Assembly: GCA_030625285.1 (NCBI GenBank)
Contig: DAOURC010000027.1
Coordinates: 1 to 7,792, forward strand
Length of the DNA stretch: 7,792 nucleotides
Source of the DNA: Eubacteriales bacterium
Lineage (GTDB): Bacteria; Bacillota; Clostridia; Peptostreptococcales; Acidaminobacteraceae
Reading direction: 5' to 3'
Shown here: in pieces, positions 1-4,976 of the stretch
Position numbering within the stretch: the first letter of the stretch is position 1
How the letters are laid out: every line of letters begins with the position of its first letter
Made by a program: the position numbers and the translations under genes
The notes under the pieces: generated by a model
What the model was told of the DNA's origin: nothing
Database searches by the model: none
The model's input: the letters and a program-made list of their open reading frames with translations, nothing else

Positions 1-484
1 GGACATTGTCAGATACAATAATGCCACCTTCGTTTAAATGTTCAAGCGAAAGTTCAAAAAACTCTCTATAATGGCTCTTTGCTGCATCGATAAATACCAA
101 ATCGTATTTATCTTTAATATCATTTTTGAGAACATCGGCTGCATTTCCAAAAATAATCTCAATTTCTTCTTTTTTATCAAAACTTAAAATATTTTCTTTT
201 GCTTTAATAAACATTTTCTCATATCTCTCTATTGTAGTTATCTTCCCGTTTTCCATAACTTCAGAAAACATCAAAGCGGAATAGCCTACAGCAGTTCCTA
301 TTTCCAAAACGCTTTTCATATTTTTCGTTTTTATCATAAGCTTCAGAAAATTCTCTACATCTTTATGGATAATGGGAATTTCATCTATTTCAGATTGTAC
401 CCTTAATTCTTCTAATTGCACAGAATTAAGGCGCATTTTCGATATAAGAAACTCTTGTACTTCTTCATTGATAAATTGAATCAT
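1..484 (-). CDS. trmR: O-methyltransferase, TrmR/YrrM type (partial, C-terminus beyond window)
   Basis: This is a class I SAM-dependent methyltransferase of the COMT-like O-methyltransferase family 3. In this gene neighbourhood the family member is normally YrrM/TrmR, which methylates 5-hydroxyuridine at the tRNA wobble position; that specific role is inferred from context. The first 161 residues are visible, against about 210-220 for the family, so only the C-terminal quarter is missing. Residues 59-69 (VLEIGTAVGYS) form the glycine-rich SAM-binding motif I, and E86 in TTIER fits the ribose-binding acid. FIDAAK at 131-136 gives the metal-ligand Asp133, and SDN at 158-160 gives the second metal-site pair Asp159/Asn160. 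The ATG lies 7 bases after the mltG stop, and its AGGGAT ribosome binding site overlaps that TAG stop, so the two genes are surely co-transcribed and probably translationally coupled. The family is certain; the exact substrate is not. Confidence 0.88.
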   Translation of the reverse strand, partial: MIQFINEEVQEFLISKMRLNSVQLEELRVQSEIDEIPIIHKDVENFLKLMIKTKNMKSVLEIGTAVGYSALMFSEVMENGKITTIERYEKMFIKAKENILSFDKKEEIEIIFGNAADVLKNDIKDKYDLVFIDAAKSHYREFFELSLEHLNEGGIIVSDNV

Positions 485-491
485 TGTATCC

Positions 492-1502
492 CTACTTTTT
501 GTTTTTATTTATATTGTGTTCCTCGTATGTTTTGCTAAAATAATGTGAACCGTCATTGTTTTCAGTTGTAACGAAAAAAAGATAATCTGTTTCTTCAGGG
601 TAAAGTGCAGCTATTATGGATTTTTCTCCAGGTGAAGCAATTGGTGAAGGAGTCAATCCCGTGTATTTATACGTATTATAATCAGATTCAACTTCTAAAT
701 CATCATAAGTAAGAAATTCTTTTCTTTCGCCAAGTATATATTGAATAGTGGCACATGATTGCAATTTCATATTTATGTCCAGTCTATTATGAAAAACACT
801 AGAAATAACAGCTCTTTCTGAATCTAGCTTGGCTTCTCTCTCGATAATTGCAGCTAGTGAAATCACTTCATTTAGATTCATGTTCAATACATCCATTTGA
901 TTATAGTATTCTTCTTTAAAAATAAGATTAAACTTATTCAGCATTTTATCTATGACGTCATATGCAGACGCATCTGGACGGACAATATAAGTATCTGGAA
1001 ATAGAAAGCCTTCTAGATAGTGTTCTCTTTCGACATAGTCCAAAAACTTATATGAAAACTCCCCGGTTTTCAATACGTCAAGTATTTCTTCCTCGGCAGC
1101 TATTCCGGATTCTTCGATAACGGCAATAATTTGATTTAATTCATAACCTTCAGGAATTGTGATTTTTATTGTTACTTCGTATACTTTCCCTTGGCTTATT
1201 ATTTCAATGATGGTTTCGGCATCCATAGATTGGCTTAAATGATATAACCCAGCTTTGAATTTTGTATCCACGCCCATCTCTTTTGCCAATTCTTTAAATG
1301 CCAATTTATTCATAATCAATTCGTTTTTCAATAAAATATCTGCGATTCCGTCACTAGAAGTTCCTGATGGAATTTGTACTTCGATAATATTAGTATTTTC
1401 AATATTTACAGGAGCAGAATACTTATTTAATAAATCAGTTTTGCTACATCCTGAAATAATAATAGATACAATTATCAAACTAATGAAAAGCAGTTTTTTC
1501 AT
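492..1502 (-). CDS. mltG: Endolytic murein transglycosylase MltG (YceG/YrrL family), predicted lipoprotein
   Basis: MltG cleaves nascent peptidoglycan glycan strands at the outer face of the cytoplasmic membrane and so sets strand length. The 336-residue product has an N-terminal export signal, a LysM-like region at about 38-110, and the YceG catalytic domain from about 111 to the end. The catalytic Glu of the family falls at E221 in AAIIEREA. It is followed by SVFHNRL (235-241), the LQS..TIQY segment (248-255) and GLTPSPIASPG (282-292), all of which match conserved MltG blocks. The N-terminus is unusual: a short KK-containing n-region, a hydrophobic stretch and a lipobox ending ISG-C19 predict cleavage and lipid anchoring, where E. 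coli MltG keeps a transmembrane helix. The ATG at 1502 follows GAGGTG with a 5-base spacer. The gene lies downstream of rnj after a 139-base gap with a hairpin, and trmR follows directly. Confidence 0.95.
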   Translation of the reverse strand: MKKLLFISLIIVSIIISGCSKTDLLNKYSAPVNIENTNIIEVQIPSGTSSDGIADILLKNELIMNKLAFKELAKEMGVDTKFKAGLYHLSQSMDAETIIEIISQGKVYEVTIKITIPEGYELNQIIAVIEESGIAAEEEILDVLKTGEFSYKFLDYVEREHYLEGFLFPDTYIVRPDASAYDVIDKMLNKFNLIFKEEYYNQMDVLNMNLNEVISLAAIIEREAKLDSERAVISSVFHNRLDINMKLQSCATIQYILGERKEFLTYDDLEVESDYNTYKYTGLTPSPIASPGEKSIIAALYPEETDYLFFVTTENNDGSHYFSKTYEEHNINKNKK

Positions 1503-1507
1503 AAAAT

Positions 1508-1513
1508 CACCTC
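1508..1513 (-). promoter_or_regulatory. Ribosome binding site of mltG
   Basis: GAGGTG on the minus strand lies 5 bases before the mltG ATG. It supports that start, which also places the KK and hydrophobic export signal at the very N-terminus. Confidence 0.8.
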
Positions 1514-1546
1514 AAATAAATATTTACACTAATTTTATCATAAAGT

Positions 1547-1568
1547 AACCCTCATTAAAATGAGGGTT
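1547..1568. terminator. Terminator-like hairpin between rnj and mltG
   Basis: A perfect 9-bp stem (AACCCTCAT / ATGAGGGTT) closes a 4-base loop. It sits 73 bases after the rnj stop and 44 bases before the mltG start, so the natural reading is a terminator for the rnj transcript on the minus strand. However, the minus-strand 3' flank (ACTTTATGATAAAAT) is a poor U-tract, while the plus-strand flank (TTTTAATATTTTAT) is better. The element could be bidirectional, a weak terminator with read-through into mltG, or an RNA-end-stabilising hairpin. Confidence 0.55.
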
Positions 1569-1597
1569 TTAATATTTTATAATTCTGATAATATTTT

Positions 1598-1609
1598 ACT
1601 GATATCAGT
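1598..1609. repeat. 12-bp perfect palindrome ACTGATATCAGT
   Basis: This perfect 12-base palindrome lies in the rnj-mltG gap, 32 bases after the rnj stop. Another CTGATA half-site occurs at 1585-1590, so in RNA it could form alternative short stems. It could be a protein-binding half-site pair or chance in AT-rich DNA; I see nothing that assigns a function. Confidence 0.4.
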
Positions 1610-1641
1610 CATGATTTTTGCAAATTTCATAAATACTAATG

Positions 1642-3306
1642 TTAAACCTCTACGATAATCGGTAAAATCATAGGATTTCTCTTTGTTTGAGAATAAATAT
1701 AGTCTCTTAATGAAACTCTTAATGCATTTTTAATGTTCGACCATTCTCTTATATTTTTTTCTTGGCATTTTTCAAAAGATTTTATGATGACTTCTTTTGA
1801 GCTTGTAACCAGCTCTTCAGATTCTCTAACATATACAAATCCTCTTGAAATAATGTCTGGGCCAGATTTAAGATTTCCAGTTTCTTTTTCAAGACCTATA
1901 ATTACAATGATCAATCCATCTTCCGATAATATCTTTCTGTCTCTAAGTACTATGTTTCCAACATCTCCAATTCCTAAACCGTCGATCAACACAATACCAG
2001 ATGAAACTTTCTTCTCTTTGACCAATGTACCATCGGCAATTTCTACAACATCTCCGTTTTCCAATATAAAAATATTGTTTGGGCTCATACCTAATGATAT
2101 GTCTAAATCACGATGATGTTTCAAATGCGCATATTCACCATGGATAGGTATAAAATATTTAGGCTTGACTAATGTATGAATCAATTTCAATTCTTCACGA
2201 CATGCGTGTCCTGAAACATGTACATCTGCCAATGATTCATAAATTACATTAGCGCCTGTTTCCAACAATTTATTAATCACATTTTTAATGCTTTTCTCGT
2301 TCCCGGGAATTGGTGATGATGAGAAAACAATTGTATCATTTTCTCTAATCTGTACAAATCTATGTTCTTTATTAGCCATTCTAGACAAAGCAGACATTGG
2401 TTCCCCTTGTGAACCAGTAGTTATTAAAACCACTTCATTATCAGGATACCTATCGATATCGTTGACATCGATTACTGTTTCCTTAGGGAATTTCAAATAA
2501 CCTAATTCTAAAGCTACACCTGTTACATTCACCATACTTCTACCTGAAATAGCTACTTTTCTATCTTCCAACACCGCAGCGTTGATAATTTGTTGAATTC
2601 TATGAATATTTGACGAAAAAGAAGCAACGATGATTCTACCCTTCGCATGTCTGAAAATTTGTTCGAAAGTCTCGCCAACCGTACTTTCGCTCATAGTATG
2701 CCCTTCGCGTTCAGCGTTGGTAGATTCACCCATCATAAGTGTTACACCTTCTTGACCAAGAGCGGCCAGCCTAGGTAAATCAATTACATTTCCATCGATA
2801 GGAGTGTAATCGATTTTAAAGTCTCCAGTATGCAGAATAAGATCTTTTGGTGTCCTTATAGCGATAGCTACAGCATCTGGAATACTATGACTCACATGAA
2901 TGAATTCAATCTCGAATTTTCCTAATTTGAATTTTTCGCCTGGATTTTTATTTATGAGTTTCGGAGTCTTTATATCTTTATGCTCTTTTAATTTATTTGT
3001 AATCAAACCTAGCACTAGTTTTGTTCCATAAAGAGGAGCATCCAATTTCTTCAATACATATGGAATCGCACCAATATGGTCTTCATGAGCATGTGTAAAA
3101 ACAATTCCTTTGATTTTTTCTTTATTCTTCTCTAAATATGATATATCTGGGATAACGATATCGATTCCCAGCATATTATCTTCAGGAAACTTAAGTCCTG
3201 TATCTATAATGACAATTTCGTTGTCATACTCATAAACTGTCATATTTTTTCCGATTTCATTCATTCCTCCAAGAGGGATGATTTTTAATTTCTTTTCTTT
3301 CTTCAT
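1642..3306 (-). CDS. rnj: Ribonuclease J (RNase J1-like), metallo-beta-lactamase/beta-CASP nuclease
   Basis: RNase J is a cytoplasmic 5'-3' exonuclease and endonuclease central to mRNA decay and RNA maturation in Firmicutes. The 554-residue length is normal. The metallo-beta-lactamase fold occupies about 8-205: motif THAHEDH at 71-77 supplies zinc ligands H72, H74, D76 and H77, with further ligands H140 (VSHS) and D162 (HTGD). The beta-CASP insert spans about 210-350, with SFSSNIHR at 229-236. VHVSGHA (362-368) and IPIHGE (386-391) carry the later conserved histidines H367 and H389. The C-terminal domain is at about 450-554. All catalytic residues are present, so it resembles active RNase J1 rather than the degenerate J2. 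The ATG lies 47 bases after fur. Its ribosome binding site is modest: AGGT, then a 10-base spacer rich in A. A terminator-like hairpin just upstream may limit its expression. Confidence 0.96.
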   Translation of the reverse strand: MKKEKKLKIIPLGGMNEIGKNMTVYEYDNEIVIIDTGLKFPEDNMLGIDIVIPDISYLEKNKEKIKGIVFTHAHEDHIGAIPYVLKKLDAPLYGTKLVLGLITNKLKEHKDIKTPKLINKNPGEKFKLGKFEIEFIHVSHSIPDAVAIAIRTPKDLILHTGDFKIDYTPIDGNVIDLPRLAALGQEGVTLMMGESTNAEREGHTMSESTVGETFEQIFRHAKGRIIVASFSSNIHRIQQIINAAVLEDRKVAISGRSMVNVTGVALELGYLKFPKETVIDVNDIDRYPDNEVVLITTGSQGEPMSALSRMANKEHRFVQIRENDTIVFSSSPIPGNEKSIKNVINKLLETGANVIYESLADVHVSGHACREELKLIHTLVKPKYFIPIHGEYAHLKHHRDLDISLGMSPNNIFILENGDVVEIADGTLVKEKKVSSGIVLIDGLGIGDVGNIVLRDRKILSEDGLIIVIIGLEKETGNLKSGPDIISRGFVYVRESEELVTSSKEVIIKSFEKCQEKNIREWSNIKNALRVSLRDYIYSQTKRNPMILPIIVEV

Positions 3307-3330
3307 TTCTTTTTAAACCTACCTATCTTT

Positions 3331-3360
3331 AAAAAATATACCAGTAAACGAATCTACTGG
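3331..3360 (-). terminator. Intrinsic terminator overlapping the fur stop codon
   Basis: On the minus strand an 8-bp stem, CCAGTAGA with TTTACTGG (one G-U pair), closes a TTCG tetraloop and is followed at once by TATATTTTTT. This is the best-formed intrinsic terminator in the window apart from the T-box one. The 5' arm contains the last fur codon and its TAG stop, so ribosomes finishing fur would cover it. It lies 34 bases before the rnj start, which makes rnj expression dependent on read-through or on a promoter I cannot identify. Confidence 0.75.
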
Positions 3361-3806
3361 TCATCTAAACATTCCTTACATAATCCATAAATTTTCAAGT
3401 TGTGATCGGTTATTTTAAATTCATATTTTAATTCAACCGTTTTCTCTAAATCATCCAAAAGATCTTCCATTACTTCTGTTATCTTACCGCAATTCGTACA
3501 TATCAAATGATGATGGCGGTGTTGAGTATTGTCAGTAATGATTTCATAACGGATATAACCGTCATCAAAATTCACTTTAGAAATAACACCTAATTCATCA
3601 AGTACTATCAACGTTCTATATACTGTAGCCAAACCCATATTTGGATATTGTTTTTTCAAAACGTCGTAAATTTCTTCAGTATTTAAATGTTTATGTTCAT
3701 TGTTCAGAATAGTATCAATAACCGCTTTTCTCTGTGGAGTTAATTTGTAACCCTTTTCTTTTAATTTATGTAATATCATATCATATATATCATATATATC
3801 ATTCAT
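3354..3806 (-). CDS. fur: Fur-family metal-responsive transcriptional regulator
   Basis: This is a cytoplasmic, metal-dependent DNA-binding repressor of the Fur/PerR/Zur family, 150 residues from the chosen start. The winged-helix domain spans about 10-85, with KLTPQRKAVI at 21-30 and the recognition helix in GLATVYRTLIVLDELG at 58-73. The dimerisation and metal domain follows: HRHHH at 96-100, CxxC at 103-106 (CTNC) and a second CxxC at 143-146 (CKEC), which together form the structural zinc site. E111 in CGKITE is the residue that is usually Glu in Fur and Asp in PerR, so Fur-like sensing is favoured, but the metal cannot be settled from sequence. An in-frame GTG at 3833 would add nine residues but has no properly spaced ribosome binding site. 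The ATG at 3806 follows AAGGGAGA by 6 bases. The N-terminus is encoded by a 9-bp tandem repeat. Confidence 0.92.
   Translation of the reverse strand: MNDIYDIYDMILHKLKEKGYKLTPQRKAVIDTILNNEHKHLNTEEIYDVLKKQYPNMGLATVYRTLIVLDELGVISKVNFDDGYIRYEIITDNTQHRHHHLICTNCGKITEVMEDLLDDLEKTVELKYEFKITDHNLKIYGLCKECLDDQ
3783..3800 (-). repeat. Two tandem 9-bp units (GATATATAT) in the fur N-terminus
   Basis: Two exact copies of GATATATAT encode DIYDIY at residues 3-8 of the Fur-family protein, and a degenerate third unit, GATATGATA, follows. Unit length is a multiple of three, so copy changes would keep the frame. The repeat lies ahead of the winged-helix domain, where length variation is likely to be tolerated. 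Confidence 0.7.
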
Positions 3807-3812
3807 AAATAA

Positions 3813-3820
3813 TCTCCCTT
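3813..3820 (-). promoter_or_regulatory. Ribosome binding site deciding the fur start
   Basis: AAGGGAGA on the minus strand ends 6 bases before the ATG at 3806. It lies inside the longer GTG-initiated frame, which has no usable site of its own, so it fixes the 150-residue form. Confidence 0.8.
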
Positions 3821-3840
3821 TGCATTCTATCACCCTGATG

Positions 3841-3869
3841 ATTATATTACAAGTTGCAAATGCTATTCA
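3841..3869 (-). promoter_or_regulatory. Possible promoter for fur
   Basis: A perfect -10 hexamer TATAAT (minus strand, 3846-3841) lies 34 bases before the fur ATG. A 17-base spacer separates it from a poor -35 (TGAATA, 3 of 6 matches to consensus) at 3869-3864, which overlaps the DUF1292 stop codon. In AT-rich DNA a lone TATAAT is weak evidence. Confidence 0.3.
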
Positions 3870-4135
3870 TTTTCATTTATGATTTCATAATAAACTTTTG
3901 ATATTTTTTCAAATTCTTCATCAGTTAAATTTACAAAAGTTACATCGTCTTCATTTTCTATAACTTTAAATAGTATTGCATCTTCATTCTCTAAATCACC
4001 AACCGGATATAAGACAGCATATTCCTGTTCTTCATGTTCGAATGATAATACAATTTCAAACTCCTGTTCGTTGCCTTCCTCATCTGTCAATGTTACAAAT
4101 TCTTCTTCATGTTCGTGATTGTTTTCGTTTGTCAT
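3863..4135 (-). CDS. DUF1292 family protein (YrzB type), function unknown
   Basis: This small, very acidic cytoplasmic protein has 90 residues from the chosen start. It fits the DUF1292 family by length, position next to ruvX, and the pattern TLTDEEGNE (15-23), EFEIVLSFEHEEQEYAVLYPV (25-45), ILFKV (54-58), then LTDEEFEKISKVYYEI at 70-85. The N-terminus NHEHEEEF carries two histidines among acids and could bind metal, which is speculation. No enzyme motif or membrane segment is visible, and the family has no settled function. A longer frame opens at 4150, but that ATG overlaps the ribosome binding site itself. The ATG at 4135 sits 7 bases after GGAGGT and starts one base after the ruvX TAA, so translation is almost certainly coupled to ruvX. 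A 56-base gap separates it from fur. Confidence 0.87.
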   Translation of the reverse strand: MTNENNHEHEEEFVTLTDEEGNEQEFEIVLSFEHEEQEYAVLYPVGDLENEDAILFKVIENEDDVTFVNLTDEEFEKISKVYYEIINENE

Positions 4136-4136
4136 T

Positions 4137-4583
4137 TTATTTACCTCCATTAATATAATCTAAATAACCTTGCAAAATAAACGTGCTTGCAATTTTATCG
4201 ATATTTTTCTTTCTTTTTTCTCTGGATAAATCGGCCTTGATCATCGCCTTTTCTGCAGCAATCGATGTCAACCTCTCATCCCATTCTATCAATTCGATCT
4301 CTAATGATATTCTATCACTAAATTTAATTTTTTTCTCAAGTAATCGAATAAACTTCTTTGTTTTTTCTCCTTGAGGTCCTAGACTTCCGTTCATATTATA
4401 AGGCATCCCAGAAATTATCTTTTCTATATTATGCTCTAAACACAAATCTATCATATGATCTATATCTTTTTTACTGCTTTTTCTAAAATAATTTTCGCGT
4501 GGTAATGCAATTATTTTATTTTCATCAGAGATTGCTATTCCAATTGTAGCATCACCAATATCCAAACCCATAAATTTACTCAT
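4137..4583 (-). CDS. ruvX: RuvX/YqgF family RNase H-like nuclease
   Basis: YqgF/RuvX proteins are RNase H-fold nucleases. They are called putative Holliday junction resolvases, and in E. coli the protein is linked to 16S rRNA 5'-end processing. The product has 148 residues, near the usual 138-150. GLDIG at 6-10 supplies catalytic D8, followed by IGIAISDE (14-21). SGMPYNMNGSLGPQ (58-71) is the conserved G-P-NM-G block. WDERLTS (101-107) provides D102/E103, and NIDKIAS (127-133) provides the last acid D129. A longer in-frame GTG start at 4619 would add 12 residues of no conserved character. The ATG at 4583 has AGGAGA just upstream and places the GLDIG strand at the N-terminus, as the family requires. 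The last codons contain the ribosome binding site of the DUF1292 gene. A hairpin separates it from ireB. Confidence 0.93.
   Translation of the reverse strand: MSKFMGLDIGDATIGIAISDENKIIALPRENYFRKSSKKDIDHMIDLCLEHNIEKIISGMPYNMNGSLGPQGEKTKKFIRLLEKKIKFSDRISLEIELIEWDERLTSIAAEKAMIKADLSREKRKKNIDKIASTFILQGYLDYINGGK
4143..4148 (-). promoter_or_regulatory. Ribosome binding site of the DUF1292 gene inside ruvX
   Basis: GGAGGT on the minus strand lies within the Gly-Gly codons near the end of ruvX, 7 bases before the ATG at 4135. It decides the DUF1292 start and indicates stop-start coupling between the two genes. Confidence 0.85.
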
Positions 4584-4587
4584 TATA

Positions 4588-4593
4588 TCTCCT
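4588..4593 (-). promoter_or_regulatory. Ribosome binding site deciding the ruvX start
   Basis: AGGAGA on the minus strand lies 4 bases before the ATG at 4583, inside the longer GTG-initiated frame. It favours the 148-residue RuvX. Confidence 0.8.
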
Positions 4594-4631
4594 ACATATT
4601 TTTCATGATGAAAATTCACATTTCATTAAAC

Positions 4632-4668
4632 AAGCCCCAAAAGAGCATATAACTCTTTTTAAGGGCTT
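4632..4668 (-). terminator. Long hairpin between ireB and ruvX (terminator or attenuator)
   Basis: On the minus strand AAGCCC...AAAGAG pairs with CTCTTTT..GGGCTT across a short loop (TTATATG). This gives about 13-14 pairs with one or two bulges, and flanking ATTAA/TTAAT can extend it. The 3' flank is GTTTAATGAAATG, a weak U-tract, so termination would be partial. It begins about 15 bases after the ireB stop and ends about 50 bases before the ruvX start. It could instead be an RNA processing or stability element that sets different levels for alaS-ireB and ruvX onward. Confidence 0.55.
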
Positions 4669-4682
4669 AAGCATTAATCTAT

Positions 4683-4934
4683 TTATTCCTTATCGATATA
4701 TGATTTTATTAATTCTATAATAATTTCATCTCTATCAACTTCTCTAATCAGCTTTCTAGCTTCGTGATGACTAGTAATATAAGTAGGATCTCCGGAAATC
4801 AAATAACCTGTCATTTGACTTACAGGATCATATCCTTTAGCAGCTAATGCATTATAAACATCTTCTAATATTTTTTTTATCTCTTCTGAACTATTAAATT
4901 TAAAATAAAAATTTGTTGTTTCGTTATTACTCAT
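4683..4934 (-). CDS. ireB: IreB family regulatory phosphoprotein (DUF965/YrzL, UPF0297)
   Basis: IreB is a small cytoplasmic protein that, in Enterococcus faecalis, is phosphorylated by the PASTA-domain Ser/Thr kinase IreK and acts as a negative regulator of cephalosporin resistance. This 83-residue product matches the family along its length: EDVYNALAAKGYDPVSQMTGY at 24-44, SGDPTYITSHHEARKLIR at 47-64, and DRDEIIIELIKSYI at 67-80. Phosphorylation in E. faecalis is on N-terminal threonines; here T6 and T7 (MSNNETTNF) are the candidates, by inference. The ATG follows an AGGGGGTG ribosome binding site. The gene starts 42 bases after alaS with no terminator between them, so it should share the T-box-controlled transcript. 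Neither the kinase nor the phosphatase gene is in this window. Confidence 0.95.
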   Translation of the reverse strand: MSNNETTNFYFKFNSSEEIKKILEDVYNALAAKGYDPVSQMTGYLISGDPTYITSHHEARKLIREVDRDEIIIELIKSYIDKE

Positions 4935-4976
4935 ATCTACACCCCCTAATTATAGTAACTATATACCCTTCTATCC

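Noticed and set aside
1255..1548. Open frame of 97 codons on the plus strand over the mltG start
   Set aside because: It lies antisense to the mltG signal peptide and LysM-like region, shows no family resemblance, and is a mirror of AT-rich coding sequence.
1537..1565. Promoter for mltG using TATGAT as -10
   Set aside because: No -35 resembling TTGACA lies at a 16-18 base spacing; the region there is occupied by the hairpin.
1733..2116. Open frame of 127 codons on the plus strand within rnj
   Set aside because: It is entirely antisense to conserved RNase J C-terminal sequence. Its composition is rich in Ser, Ile and Pro, as expected from reverse complement, and it has no recognisable motif.
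3354..3833. PerR assignment for the Fur-family regulator
   Set aside because: The position that is usually Asp in PerR appears to be Glu (E111) here, favouring Fur; Zur cannot be fully excluded, so I kept a family-level call.
3807..3862. Fur box ahead of fur (autoregulation)
   Set aside because: The gap contains only short ATCA/TGAT inverted pieces. I could not fit a 19-bp or 7-1-7 Fur consensus with convincing matches.
4935..4976. Promoter between alaS and ireB (TATAAT in the gap)
   Set aside because: A TATAAT is present on the minus strand, but no -35 element stands at the right distance and the hexamer is common in such AT-rich sequence; read-through from alaS is sufficient.
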